NCBI RefSeq assembly: GCF_020092905.1
Contig: NZ_JAGSGB010000001.1
Coordinates: 620,001-684,000, forward strand
Reading direction: 5' to 3'
DNA: 64,000 bases
Origin: Pacificimonas aurantium
Lineage (GTDB): Bacteria; Pseudomonadota; Alphaproteobacteria; Sphingomonadales; Sphingomonadaceae
Shown: positions 7,913 through 16,866 of the stretch, piece by piece
Numbering within the stretch: position 1 is the stretch's first letter
Layout of the letters: each line of letters opens with the position of its first letter
The notes under the pieces: model-generated
Databases searched by the model: none
Seen by the model: the letters and a program-made list of their open reading frames with translations, nothing else
What the model was told of the DNA's origin: nothing
Translations under genes and position numbers: made by a program

Positions 7913-9741
7913 GCGGCCCGTGCCATGAGAATGAGAAGCGCCGCCGGTGTGATCCCGGGAACGCCCCGTGCCTCCCCCACAGACATGGGCTTGGCGCGCT
8001 CGAGGCGCTCGGCCATTTCGTTAGAAAGGCCCGGGAGACTCCGGTAATCGAGCCCTTCGGGCAGGCGCTGGTCATCTTCCGAACGCAACCGCGCGGCGTC
8101 GCGCTCCTGCCGTTCGAGATAGGTCTGGTAAGTGCTGTCGGTGACAAGGCTCTCCAACAGCTCCCCCGCATTCCCGACCCCGGCAAGGTCAAAGAGCGCC
8201 TCGGCGTTTACATCGGGGAAGCGCAACCACTCGAACGCAGCTCGCCTCACTCCGTCCTGCCTGACCGCCATTCCCGCATCGCGAAGCTCGGTGGGGGAGA
8301 ATATGCTCTCTTGGAGCGATTTCCTCGCGACGTCATAGTCGGCAGCGTGACGTTCAAACCAGGTCGTGAGATCGGCTGTCGCCAAGCCCAACTCGGTCGC
8401 AAGCGGAGTCAGTCGCCGATGGGCGTTGTCTATGCGGAGCGACAGGCGGAACTCCGCCCGCGACGTAAACATCCGATATGGTTCGCTCACGCCGTGACCT
8501 ACAAGATCGTCCACCATGACGCCAATATAGGAATCGGCCCGGGCGAGCATGAGCGCTGCCTCATCGAGGGCCGCCGCTGCGGCGTTCGCGCCGGCAACGA
8601 GGCCCTGCCCTGCCGCTTCCTCATAGCCGGTCGTCCCGTTGATCTGGCCGGCAAGATACAAGCCTTTCAGCGCGCGAGATTGCAGCGACCTGTCCATCTG
8701 CGTTGGGCACAGATGATCATATTCCACCGCATAGCCCGGTTCGACAATCTCCGTGCGCTCCAACCCCCGCATTGTCCGCACCAGGTCCAGCTGAACGGAT
8801 GCAGGAAGCGCGGTGGAAATCCCGTTCGGATATATCAGCGAGGATCGAAGGGCTTCCGGTTCCAGAAATACCTGATGGGCCTCCCGGTCCGCGAACCGCA
8901 CGACCTTATCCTCGATCGAAGGACAATAGCGCGGGCCCGTGCCCTCGATGTCGCCTGAATAGGTTGCGCTCTCGCCGATATGCGCGGCGACGATGTCATG
9001 TGTTTCGGCATTGGTGTGCGAGATCGCGCAGCTGATCTGGGGCGCGTGGGTTCGCGACGTCAGGGCCGAGAAATAGTGCGGGCGCTCGTCGGGCCGCTGC
9101 CAGTCGAGACGCGCCCAGTCGATCGTGCGCCCGTCGAGCCGGGGAGGTGTCCCGGTCTTGAGCCGGCGAACCGTCAGGCCGAGGCTGCGCAGCTGACGGC
9201 CCAGGCTTGTCGCCGCCCTGTCGCCGATCCGCCCGCCTTCCAGACGCTCTGCGCCGCGAAACAATCGGCCACCGAGGAAAGTGCCCGAGGCGATCACGAC
9301 CGCCCTTCCCGACAATACACTCCCGTCCGACATCGACACGCCGGTAACCCGGCCAGCCGTGGTTGTCAGCGCGGCGACTTCGCCTGCAACGAAGGTCACG
9401 TCTGACCGGGCAAGCCAATTTGCAATTGCCGTGCGGTAGAGGTCGCGGTCGATCTGCGCGCGTGGACCGCGAACAGCCGGACCCTTGCGGCGGTTGAGAA
9501 GCCGATAGCCGATCGAGCCACGATCCGCAGCGCGCCCCATCACGCCGCCGAGTGCATCGATCTCGCGCACGATATGTCCCTTGCCCAGTCCGCCGATCGC
9601 GGGGTTGCAGCTGAGCTTGCCGAGATCGGCCTTGCTGAAACTGATGAGAGCCACTCGCGCGCCGCGCCGCGCCGCGGCGTCGGCTGCTTCGACGCCGGCA
9701 TGACCCGCTCCCACGACTATAACGTCGAACTCGTTCACCAA
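7909..9741 (-). CDS. mnmG: tRNA uridine-5-carboxymethylaminomethyl modification enzyme MnmG
   Basis: A 610-residue FAD protein of the MnmE-MnmG complex, which modifies wobble uridine 34 of several tRNAs. The FAD motif is VVGAGHAGVEAA at the N-terminus; SCNPAIGGLGKGH and the conserved RGPRAQIDR block follow, and the C-terminal domain runs to the RAKPMSVGEARGVPGITPAALL region. The annotated start is TTG at 9741; GTG at 9738 has better spacing from the GGAG site and may be the real start. It lies directly downstream of mnmE with a parS site between them. Confidence 0.96.
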   Translation of the reverse strand: MVNEFDVIVVGAGHAGVEAADAAARRGARVALISFSKADLGKLSCNPAIGGLGKGHIVREIDALGGVMGRAADRGSIGYRLLNRRKGPAVRGPRAQIDRDLYRTAIANWLARSDVTFVAGEVAALTTTAGRVTGVSMSDGSVLSGRAVVIASGTFLGGRLFRGAERLEGGRIGDRAATSLGRQLRSLGLTVRRLKTGTPPRLDGRTIDWARLDWQRPDERPHYFSALTSRTHAPQISCAISHTNAETHDIVAAHIGESATYSGDIEGTGPRYCPSIEDKVVRFADREAHQVFLEPEALRSSLIYPNGISTALPASVQLDLVRTMRGLERTEIVEPGYAVEYDHLCPTQMDRSLQSRALKGLYLAGQINGTTGYEEAAGQGLVAGANAAAAALDEAALMLARADSYIGVMVDDLVGHGVSEPYRMFTSRAEFRLSLRIDNAHRRLTPLATELGLATADLTTWFERHAADYDVARKSLQESIFSPTELRDAGMAVRQDGVRRAAFEWLRFPDVNAEALFDLAGVGNAGELLESLVTDSTYQTYLERQERDAARLRSEDDQRLPEGLDYRSLPGLSNEMAERLERAKPMSVGEARGVPGITPAALLILMARAA

Positions 9742-9756
9742 CCGCTCCGGTTAAAT

Positions 9757-9772
9757 TGTTTCACGTGAAACA
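9757..9772. promoter_or_regulatory. parS site 2
   Basis: A second perfect TGTTTCACGTGAAACA, located in the 42-base gap between mnmE and mnmG. It is 1865 bases from site 1. No third exact copy was seen in the window. Confidence 0.96.
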
Positions 9773-9783
9773 GCGCGCTCAAA

Positions 9784-11076
9784 CTATTTCCCAATACAGA
9801 AGCGCGAGAATATCGCACCGAGCAACTCTTCTGTTTCGACGTCACCGGTCAACCGGCCCAATGAGGTCAGGGCCGCGCGAAGCTCTTCCGCTCGCAATAC
9901 CGGGTCGGGCGCCTTCGCCGCAAGTTGGAGAGCGGCAACACAGTCTTCAAGATGCGCCTTCTGCCGCTCGCTCGTAGTTACCAGGTCGCCGCCCGGGGCG
10001 CGCTGCCGCAGCCACTCGGCAATAGCGGACAGAAGCTGCTCAATACCCTCCCCCGTCCGTGCGGAAACAGGTATCCCCGGCCCGCGGACATTCGAACCGT
10101 GCAAGTCCGCCTTGGCCGCAATGACGAGTGTCCGCTCATCCGCCACCGCGTCCGGACCAAGATCAAGCACCAGATCGGCATTCGCTGCCTTTTCACGTGC
10201 GCGGGCGACCCCCATGCGCTCGATTGGATCGTCGGTATCCCTGAGACCGGCAGTATCGATCAGGGTGACCCGGAAGCCGGCGATGTCGAGGGGCACCTCT
10301 ATGGCGTCCCGAGTGGTCCCGGGAATGTCGGAGACGATCGCCGCATCGGACCTTGACAACGCATTGACAAGACTAGATTTTCCGGCGTTCGGAGGGCCCG
10401 AGACCGCGAGCGTCGCCCCGCGCCGGATCAGCCGCGCCCCGACATGCCCCTCAAGGGCCGTCTCGATGTCGGCCGCCAGGCTGTCGATCCTGAGTTCGGC
10501 ATCCTGACGAATGCGGTCTTCGACGTCCGCCTCTCCCTCGCCGAAATCGAGTTCGGCCTCAGCATCCGCCGCAATGGCAAGCAAGTCTGCCCGCCACCCC
10601 TCGGCAGCGCGGCGAAACCGGCCGCCGGCTGCCATCAGTGCCTGACCCAGCTGCGCCTCGGTTTCAGCGTCGATCAGAGCCGCAAGACCTTCGGCCTCGG
10701 TCAGGTCGAGCTTGCCGTTGGCAACCGCACGCCTCGCGAACTCGCCGGCCTCGGCAAGCCTAAGCCCCTCAATGCGTGATAACTCGGCATACAGCCGCTC
10801 GACCAGCGCGACGCTGCCCGTAACCTGAAGCTCGGCCACATCTTCGCCCGTAAAACTGGCCGGCCCCGGAAAGAACAGGATCAGCCCGCGCTCCAGCTCC
10901 TGCCCATCCCCGGTCCGCAGAGTACGAAGCGCTGCGCGCCGCGGCTCCGGCAAGGGGGCGCCTCCCGTCAGACGAGTCAGGACACTGCGCACCTCCGCGC
11001 CGGATACCCGAATGATCGCCACGGCGGCCGGCAGGGCGCCACTCGCCAAGGCAAAGATGGTGCCGCTGTGCGTCAC
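9784..11076 (-). CDS. mnmE: tRNA modification GTPase MnmE
   Basis: A 430-residue MnmE (TrmE), partner of MnmG. The N-terminal folate-binding domain (residues 1-115) contains TIFALASGALPAAVAIIRVSG. The G domain has GPPNAGKSS (G1), PGTTRD (G2), DTAGLRDTDDPIE (G3), and a C-terminal FCIGK signature carrying the catalytic Cys. The region usually holding the N/TKxD G4 motif reads AAKADL, close to the family pattern. The GTG start was chosen because it gives the standard TIFALAS beginning. Confidence 0.96.
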   Translation of the reverse strand: MTHSGTIFALASGALPAAVAIIRVSGAEVRSVLTRLTGGAPLPEPRRAALRTLRTGDGQELERGLILFFPGPASFTGEDVAELQVTGSVALVERLYAELSRIEGLRLAEAGEFARRAVANGKLDLTEAEGLAALIDAETEAQLGQALMAAGGRFRRAAEGWRADLLAIAADAEAELDFGEGEADVEDRIRQDAELRIDSLAADIETALEGHVGARLIRRGATLAVSGPPNAGKSSLVNALSRSDAAIVSDIPGTTRDAIEVPLDIAGFRVTLIDTAGLRDTDDPIERMGVARAREKAANADLVLDLGPDAVADERTLVIAAKADLHGSNVRGPGIPVSARTGEGIEQLLSAIAEWLRQRAPGGDLVTTSERQKAHLEDCVAALQLAAKAPDPVLRAEELRAALTSLGRLTGDVETEELLGAIFSRFCIGK

Positions 11077-11101
11077 ACCTGCCCTCCCGGCCCTCGCGTC
11101 G

Positions 11102-11356
11102 TCAGTCCTTCGGCTCTGCGGTGCCCGTAAAGCCGTTCGTCAGGGCGGAAAACATCGCCCGCTGCATATCGGCGAGGCCGCCGACCGAGCCCATCCAGCC
11201 CTGCATCGCCTTTTCGACGTCCGCCGACGTCATGCCGTCCTCTGCGAACCGGGTCATGCGCGCCACATAGGCCTCGTGTACCGGCCCGAGATCGGGAAGC
11301 CCGAAAAAGCGGCGCGCCTCTTCCGGAGTGCAGTCGATTTCCACATTCACTTTCAC
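11102..11356 (-). CDS. DUF6489 family protein
   Basis: An 84-residue cytosolic protein beginning (M)KVNVEIDCTPEEARRFFGLPDL, which matches the small DUF6489 family of Sphingomonadales and relatives as I remember it. The C-terminus is a helix with MQRAMFSALTNGF. The GTG start at 11356 has GGAGG 8 bases upstream; a longer reading from 11404 would add 16 basic residues and is less likely. It precedes mnmE in the same direction with a 25-base gap. Function unknown; the helix and size recall phasin-like or regulatory small proteins, but that is guesswork. Confidence 0.72.
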   Translation of the reverse strand: MKVNVEIDCTPEEARRFFGLPDLGPVHEAYVARMTRFAEDGMTSADVEKAMQGWMGSVGGLADMQRAMFSALTNGFTGTAEPKD

Positions 11357-11436
11357 GGCCTTGCCTCCAGCCTTGCGGGGACCCAGTCGCCCCGCTTTAA
11401 CCACCCCCGACTCGAAACGCGACAGGAGGACGGAAC

Positions 11437-12141
11437 ATGGGAGAGACGGTTAACATCAAGGCGCTGGACGGGAGCGGCGAGTTCGCCGCCTATCTGGCGA
11501 AGCCCGCCACGGACGGACCTGCCCCCAGCGTCGTCGTGATCCAGGAAATCTTCGGGGTAAACGAGGGTATTCGCAAGAAATGCGACAAGCTCGCTGCCGA
11601 CGGATATGTCGCCATCGCGCCCGACCTGTTCTGGCGCCAGGAGCCCGGCGTCGACCTGACCGACAAGTCGAAGGAAGAATGGGACCGCGCCTTCGACCTG
11701 ATGAACGGCTTCGATGCAGACAAGGGCGTCGAGGACATCGAAGCAACCATCAAGGTCGTTCGGGGTCATGACGCCACCGGCGACAAGGTCGGCTGCGTCG
11801 GCTACTGCCTGGGCGGCAAGCTCGCCTATATGACCGCCGCGCGCACTGATATCGACGCCTCTGTGGGCTATTACGGCGTCGGCATCGACGAGATGCTCGA
11901 CGAAGCGAAGGCGATCGCCAACCCGCTGCTGCTCCACGTCGCCGAAGAGGACGGCTTCGTCGACAAGGATGCACAGGCCAAGATGCACCAAGCGCTCGAT
12001 CCGCATCCCAAGGTGACGCTGCACGACTATCCGGGCTGCGACCACGCCTTCGCGCGCGAAGACGGGATCAGCCGCGTCGAGGCCGCGGCAAAACTGGCCG
12101 ACGAACGCACCATGGCCTTCTTCAAGCAACATCTGGGCTGA
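11437..12141 (+). CDS. Dienelactone hydrolase family protein
   Basis: A 234-residue alpha/beta hydrolase. The nucleophile is Cys124 in GYCLGG, with Asp172 and His203 (CDHAF) completing the triad and the family QEIFGVN motif at 36-42. These are features of dienelactone hydrolase (carboxymethylenebutenolidase), but many paralogues act on other esters, and no aromatic-ring degradation genes are nearby. The gene diverges from DUF6489 and overlaps the following NTF2-like gene by one base (TGATG). Confidence 0.88.
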   Translation: MGETVNIKALDGSGEFAAYLAKPATDGPAPSVVVIQEIFGVNEGIRKKCDKLAADGYVAIAPDLFWRQEPGVDLTDKSKEEWDRAFDLMNGFDADKGVEDIEATIKVVRGHDATGDKVGCVGYCLGGKLAYMTAARTDIDASVGYYGVGIDEMLDEAKAIANPLLLHVAEEDGFVDKDAQAKMHQALDPHPKVTLHDYPGCDHAFAREDGISRVEAAAKLADERTMAFFKQHLG

Positions 12142-12545
12142 TGGCGGACGCCTTCCCTGCACACCCGGATCCACGTGTTTCCGCGTGGATCCGGCATGCC
12201 GAAACGCACGACCGGGAGTGGCTTCGGGCGCATATCGCCGATGACGCGGTGTTTCATTCGCCGGTCGTCCACACCCCGCAGGCCGGTCACGAGAAGGTCT
12301 TCGCCTATTTGGACGCCGCCGGGCATGTCTTTGCCGACACAGGATTCCGGTACGTCCGGGTCATTGTGGATGGCGACGAAACGGTGCTGGAATTCGAAGC
12401 CGAGATCGACGGAATTCACGTCAACGGGATCGACATGATCCGCTGGACGGAGGGCGGCCTTATCGCCGACTTCAAGGTCATGGTGCGACCCTACAAGGCC
12501 GTGACGATGCTGTGGGAGAAGATGGCAGCGCAGCTGAAGAGCTAA
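12141..12545 (+). CDS. NTF2-like / SnoaL-type protein
   Basis: A 134-residue protein of the cystatin-like NTF2 fold: an N-terminal helix (WIRHAETHDREWLRAHIADDAVFHSP) followed by curved strands (VRVIVDGDETVLEFEAEIDGIHVNGIDMIRWTEGGLIADFKVMVRP). This fold covers ketosteroid isomerase-like enzymes and binding proteins, and no specific catalytic pair can be named. It is translationally coupled to the dienelactone hydrolase. Confidence 0.75.
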   Translation: MADAFPAHPDPRVSAWIRHAETHDREWLRAHIADDAVFHSPVVHTPQAGHEKVFAYLDAAGHVFADTGFRYVRVIVDGDETVLEFEAEIDGIHVNGIDMIRWTEGGLIADFKVMVRPYKAVTMLWEKMAAQLKS

Positions 12546-12594
12546 GGCGCGCCCACCGCGGCACCCCCTTCCCGGCAGCACCCTGGCAGCGGGT

Positions 12595-13281
12595 TCAGCC
12601 GCCGAATACGGACAGCGTCGTCAGTCCGATTTCCGGGTCCACAACGCCCTCGTAGATCATCTTGACGGCCACGTAGAGAATGACGGCCAGGCCGATATAG
12701 GCGATCCAGCGGAAGCGCTCGATATATTTAGCGATGATATTCGCAGCGACGCCCATCATGGCAACCGCGATCACTAGGCCAACCATCAGGATGCCCGGAT
12801 GCTCGCGTGCGGCGCCCGCAACCGCGAGGACATTGTCTAGGCTCATCGAGACGTCCGCGACGGCCACGGCCCAGGCGGCCCCCGCAAAGCTCTTCTGCGC
12901 GCGGATACCGGTATGCTCGTCGCCCTCGATTTCCGGCGATCCGGGGCTCTCGCCGCCATGCTGGATCTCGCGCCACATTCGCCACGATACCCACAGCAGC
13001 AGCAGTCCGCCGGCGAAGATCAGCCCGACGATGCCCATCAGCCAGGTGACCATCAGCGCGAAAACGATGCGCAGCACCAGCGCCGCGATGACGCCGATGG
13101 CGATGACCTTCTTGCGCTGGTCGGCGGGCAGCCCCGCAGCCAGAGCCCCCACCACGATGGCATTGTCGCCCGCGAGGACGATATCGATCAGGATAACCTG
13201 GCCGAAAGCCAGCCATGCGGAACCGTCACCGGCGAACAGGCCGCTGAAATCGTTGACGATATGGCCCCAGAGTTCGCCCAT
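12595..13281 (-). CDS. TerC family integral membrane protein (YjbE type)
   Basis: A 228-residue membrane protein with about seven hydrophobic helices and the two TerC repeats: VILIDIVLAGDNAIVVG near residue 30 and VAVADVSMSLDNVLAVAG near residue 143. The acidic residues and Asn in DNA/DNV are the family hallmark, linked to metal (manganese) export or metal loading of exported enzymes. A cytoplasmic loop (HGGESPGSPEIEGDEHTG) separates the halves. The gene converges on the NTF2-like gene and follows rho. Confidence 0.88.
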   Translation of the reverse strand: MGELWGHIVNDFSGLFAGDGSAWLAFGQVILIDIVLAGDNAIVVGALAAGLPADQRKKVIAIGVIAALVLRIVFALMVTWLMGIVGLIFAGGLLLLWVSWRMWREIQHGGESPGSPEIEGDEHTGIRAQKSFAGAAWAVAVADVSMSLDNVLAVAGAAREHPGILMVGLVIAVAMMGVAANIIAKYIERFRWIAYIGLAVILYVAVKMIYEGVVDPEIGLTTLSVFGG

Positions 13282-13324
13282 GGCGCGTCGGTCCTAACCT
13301 GTTGGTTTCAGCGGAATGCGGCCG

Positions 13325-14581
13325 CTACTGGTTCATCGAGGAGAAGAACTCCTCGTTGGACTTCGAGTCCTTCATCTTGTCGAGCAGGAACTCCATCGCA
13401 TCGACGGTACCCATCTGCATGAGGATGCGGCGCAGAACGTACATCTTCGACAGCGTGTCCTTGTCGACGAGAAGCTCTTCCTTGCGCGTGCCGGACTTGC
13501 CGACGTCCATCGCGGGGAAGATGCGCTTGTCGGACACCTTACGGTCAAGAACGATCTCCGAGTTGCCGGTACCCTTGAACTCTTCGAAGATCACCTCGTC
13601 CATACGGCTGCCCGTATCGATCAGCGCCGTGGCGATAATGGAGAGGGAGCCACCCTCCTCGACGTTACGCGCAGCGCCGAAGAAGCGCTTCGGCCGCTGA
13701 AGTGCGTTCGCATCGACACCGCCGGTCAGCACCTTGCCCGAACTGGGAACGACGGTGTTGTAGGCACGGCCGAGGCGCGTGATCGAGTCGAGCAGGATAA
13801 CGACATCCTTCTTGTGCTCGACGAGCCGCTTCGCCTTCTCGATGACCATATCGGCGACCTGGACGTGGCGCGTCGCGGGCTCGTCGAAGGTCGAAGATAC
13901 CACCTCGCCCTTCACCGACCGCTGCATGTCGGTCACCTCTTCCGGACGCTCGTCGATCAGCAGGACAAGCAGGAAGACTTCGGGATGATTCTCGGTGATC
14001 GCGCGCGCGATATTCTGCAGAAGCACGGTCTTGCCGGTACGGGGCGGCGCGACGATCAGCGACCGCTGCCCCTTGCCCTGCGGCGCGACGACGTCGATCA
14101 CGCGGCTCGACTTGTCCTTCACCGTCGGATCGTTGACGTCGAGATTGAGCTTCTCGTCCGGATATAGCGGCGTCAGATTGTCGAAATTGACGCGCGTGCG
14201 AACCACGTCCGGATCGTCGAAATTGATCTTCGTGACCTTGGTCAGCGCAAAATAACGCTCGCCGTCCTTGGGCGCGCGAATTTCCCCCTCGACCGTATCG
14301 CCGGTGCGCAGGCTGAAGCGGCGCACCTGGTTCGGCGCCACGTAGATGTCGTCCGGACCAGCAAGATAGTTCGCCTCGGGCGAGCGCAGGAAACCGAAGC
14401 CGTCCGGAAGCACTTCGATCGTGCCGGCGCCGATGATCTCCTCGCCCTCATCGGCTTTCTCCTTGAGGATACCGAACAACAGGTCCTGCTTGCGCAGGGT
14501 CGAGGCATTCTCGACGCCAAGCTCTTCGGCCATGGCAACGAGTTCGGCAGGGGGCGTGTCTTTAAGGTCCTGTAGATGCAT
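13325..14581 (-). CDS. rho: Transcription termination factor Rho
   Basis: A 418-residue Rho helicase. The N-terminal Rho_N helix bundle ([22 protein letters not shown]), the RNA-binding cold-shock fold ([21 protein letters not shown]), Walker A ([15 protein letters not shown]), Walker B ([15 protein letters not shown]) and the Q/R loops are all intact. It is the hexameric ATPase for factor-dependent termination. In this genome region it sits between mnmE and hemE, as in many alphaproteobacteria. Confidence 0.98.
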   Translation of the reverse strand: MHLQDLKDTPPAELVAMAEELGVENASTLRKQDLLFGILKEKADEGEEIIGAGTIEVLPDGFGFLRSPEANYLAGPDDIYVAPNQVRRFSLRTGDTVEGEIRAPKDGERYFALTKVTKINFDDPDVVRTRVNFDNLTPLYPDEKLNLDVNDPTVKDKSSRVIDVVAPQGKGQRSLIVAPPRTGKTVLLQNIARAITENHPEVFLLVLLIDERPEEVTDMQRSVKGEVVSSTFDEPATRHVQVADMVIEKAKRLVEHKKDVVILLDSITRLGRAYNTVVPSSGKVLTGGVDANALQRPKRFFGAARNVEEGGSLSIIATALIDTGSRMDEVIFEEFKGTGNSEIVLDRKVSDKRIFPAMDVGKSGTRKEELLVDKDTLSKMYVLRRILMQMGTVDAMEFLLDKMKDSKSNEEFFSSMNQ

Positions 14582-14700
14582 GGACGTACGGCTTCCGGAT
14601 CTGGAAAAATGCAGGCAGCTAGGGCTTCGAGCGAGCGCCTGTCTGGCTATGGCTGACCTGGGGCTGACCTGGAGTTGGGATCGACTCCCGCAGGAAACGG

Positions 14701-14729
14701 GAGGTGCCGTTCAGCTAGGACGGCACCTC
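14701..14729 (-). terminator. Hairpin downstream of putP
   Basis: A perfect 10-bp stem, GAGGTGCCGT (14701-14710) with ACGGCACCTC (14720-14729), and a 9-base loop, 15 bases past the putP stop. Flanking GG/CC lengthen the stem. Only a short T-rich stretch (GTTTCC) follows on the minus strand, so it is a weak intrinsic terminator or an mRNA 3' end stabiliser. Confidence 0.6.
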
Positions 14730-14744
14730 TCCCACGTCAAGCGC

Positions 14745-16262
14745 TCAGGCCTTGATCGGAGTTCCGCGGTTCGGATCGACCGTGCGGTCCACGGCCTCGA
14801 AGGTCGCCTGGATGTCCGCCGACGGCTCCGGCGTCAGCAGGCTGACGACGACAGTGGCGATCGTCGCGAGGACGAAGCCGGGAACGATCTCGTACATCAC
14901 CGCGGACAGCGGTTCGCCGTCGATGGTGAAACCGCCATAGATCCAGAGAAGCACTGTCACCGCGCCCACGACCATGCCGGCAAGAGCCCCTGCCCGCGTC
15001 ATGCGCTTCCACCGCAGGCTGAGGATGACCAGCGGGCCGAAGGCGGCGCCAAAGCCGGCCCAGGCGTTCGAAACGAGCGTCAGGACATTGGAAGTACGGT
15101 CATAAGCGAGGCCGATGGCCGTCAGTGCCACCAGGAGCACCGCCAGACGGCCGATCAGGACGAGCTCGATGTCCGAGGCACCGCGGCGGAACAGAAGCTT
15201 GTAGATGTCCTCCGTAAGCGAGCTCGACGCGACCAGAAGCTGCGAGGAGATCGTCGACATGATGGCCGCCAGAATGGCCGCCAGCAGGAAACCGCCCACC
15301 AGCGGATGAAAGAGTATCTGCGACAGAACGATGAAAATCGTCTCGGGATCGTCGATGGCGAGACCGAACTCGGTCGCATAGGCGAGGCCGATCAGGCCTG
15401 TCGCGCAGGCGCCCACGATGGTTACCGCCATCCAGCCGATGCCGATATTGCGCGCGGTCGGAATGTCCTTCACCGAGCGGATCGCCATGAAACGAACGAT
15501 GATGTGCGGTTGCCCGAAATAGCCGAGGCCCCAGCTCATCGCCGAAATGATCGCGATCAGCCCGATGCCCCCGCCGAGCCAGTCGAGAAGCGAGGGGTCG
15601 ATGGCGCGCAGTTCCTCGCCCACACCGACACCGCCGCCAGTCTGCGAGTAGGCGACGATCGGCACCATGATAAGGGCGACAAACATGATGCAGCCCTGGA
15701 CGAAGTCGGTGATGGACACCGCCATGAAGCCGCCGAACAGCGTGTAGGCGACGACGACGCCCGCGGTGACCCACAGTCCCACCGAATAGTCGAAGCCGAA
15801 GGCGCTTTCGAACAGCTTGCCTCCCGCGGTGACGCCGGAGGCGGTGTAGAGCGTGAAGAAGACGATGATGACGACAGCCGAGACCAGACGCAGGATACGG
15901 CTGGTATCCTCGAACCTTTTCTCGAAATAATCCGGGATGGTCACCGCATCCTTGGCGGTTTCGGTGTAAACCCGGAGGCGAGGGGCCACCAGAAGATAGT
16001 TCGCGAGCGCGCCGATGAGCAGACCAATGGCGATCCAGCCTGCCGACAGCCCCGAAACGAACATGGCCCCGGGCAGACCGAGAAGCATCCAGCCCGACAT
16101 GTCGGAAGCGCCTGCCGACAGCGCCGTTACCGCCGGGCCAAGCTGGCGTCCGCCCAGCATGTAGCCCGACACGTCATTGTTGGTTTTCAGGTAGGAATAG
16201 AGACCGATCCCCAGCATCACGGCAAAATAGATGCCGAGTGAAATCATCGTACCGGTTTCCAT
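14745..16262 (-). CDS. putP: Sodium/proline symporter PutP
   Basis: A 505-residue sodium:solute symporter with about 13 membrane helices. The N-terminal block (MLGGRQLGPAVTALSAGASDMSGWMLLGLPGAM) matches PutP, including the Na+-site SDMSGW segment; GGFMAVSITDFVQG and FGQPHIIVRFMAIRSVKDI also fit the proline-permease branch. It imports proline with sodium. It interrupts the usual rho-hemJ adjacency, with its own upstream palindromes (16298-16354) and a downstream hairpin, so it is probably a separate transcription unit. Confidence 0.9.
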   Translation of the reverse strand: METGTMISLGIYFAVMLGIGLYSYLKTNNDVSGYMLGGRQLGPAVTALSAGASDMSGWMLLGLPGAMFVSGLSAGWIAIGLLIGALANYLLVAPRLRVYTETAKDAVTIPDYFEKRFEDTSRILRLVSAVVIIVFFTLYTASGVTAGGKLFESAFGFDYSVGLWVTAGVVVAYTLFGGFMAVSITDFVQGCIMFVALIMVPIVAYSQTGGGVGVGEELRAIDPSLLDWLGGGIGLIAIISAMSWGLGYFGQPHIIVRFMAIRSVKDIPTARNIGIGWMAVTIVGACATGLIGLAYATEFGLAIDDPETIFIVLSQILFHPLVGGFLLAAILAAIMSTISSQLLVASSSLTEDIYKLLFRRGASDIELVLIGRLAVLLVALTAIGLAYDRTSNVLTLVSNAWAGFGAAFGPLVILSLRWKRMTRAGALAGMVVGAVTVLLWIYGGFTIDGEPLSAVMYEIVPGFVLATIATVVVSLLTPEPSADIQATFEAVDRTVDPNRGTPIKA

Positions 16263-16297
16263 ACACTACCCCCTACTCATTGCCTGGCCGACAAACA

Positions 16298-16315
16298 GTT
16301 CCGGGCGCCCGGAAC
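16298..16315. repeat. 18-bp perfect palindrome upstream of putP
   Basis: GTTCCGGGCGCCCGGAAC, 36 bases before the putP start. It could be an operator or a hairpin. A second inverted repeat follows at 16333-16354. Confidence 0.6.
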
Positions 16316-16332
16316 GGACGCAATTCCAAACA

Positions 16333-16354
16333 GGGTGCCGGGTATCCGGCATCC
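16333..16354. repeat. Second inverted repeat between hemJ and putP
   Basis: GGGTGCCGG (16333-16341) and CCGGCATCC (16346-16354) form a 9-bp stem with one G-T pair and a 4-base loop. It may end hemJ transcription or regulate putP. Confidence 0.5.
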
Positions 16355-16422
16355 CGAAAGCGGCGCAAATCAGCCGCGCGCGAGTGTGAAGGGGCCCGGC
16401 GGGCGCTTGTCAACAGCGCAGC

Positions 16423-16866
16423 CTAGAACGGCTTCATCAGGCCAAGCGGCACGATCAGGATGATCGCGAGGGCAGGTGCCTCGTTCAGGATTCTGAGGGT
16501 GCGGGAGGAATAGGGCCGTGCGCCGCGCGAAAGTTTCTTCGATGTCGACACGGCCCAGCCATACCAGCCGGTCAGAAGCAGGAGGAACAACAACTTCGCA
16601 TGCAGCCAGCCCTGCCCTGCAAGACCGATATTCACGACGAGGGCAATCCCGAGGACCCATGCGATGATCATCGATGGCGACACGATGACCCGGCGGAGAC
16701 GGGCCGTGCGTTCGGTCCAGAGCTCGTCCTCCGGGGAGCCGGGGTCGCATTCGCGATGATAGACGACATAGCGACCGAGAGCGAACAGACCGGCCATCCA
16801 GAAGATGACGAAGACCAGCTTCGCGGACAGAACCCACAGCGTGTAGCCGCCTAGGAACCCCGTCAT
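16423..16866 (-). CDS. hemJ: Protoporphyrinogen IX oxidase HemJ
   Basis: A 147-residue membrane protein with four to five helices. Conserved blocks AKLVFVIFWMAGLFALGRYVVYH, SPSMIIAWVLG, WLHAKLLFLLLLTGWYGW and LRILNEAPALAIILIV identify HemJ, the heme-dependent oxidase used by most alphaproteobacteria in place of HemG/HemY. It acts three steps after HemE in heme synthesis. The start overlaps the hemE stop (ATGA). Confidence 0.93.
   Translation of the reverse strand: MTGFLGGYTLWVLSAKLVFVIFWMAGLFALGRYVVYHRECDPGSPEDELWTERTARLRRVIVSPSMIIAWVLGIALVVNIGLAGQGWLHAKLLFLLLLTGWYGWAVSTSKKLSRGARPYSSRTLRILNEAPALAIILIVPLGLMKPF

Noticed and set aside
12545-12594. Terminator between the convergent NTF2-like and terC genes
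   Set aside because: No stem longer than five pairs and no T tract.
14421-16241. A plus-strand open frame of 606 residues
   Set aside because: Antisense to rho/putP, full of Arg, Gln and His, without signal or membrane helices.
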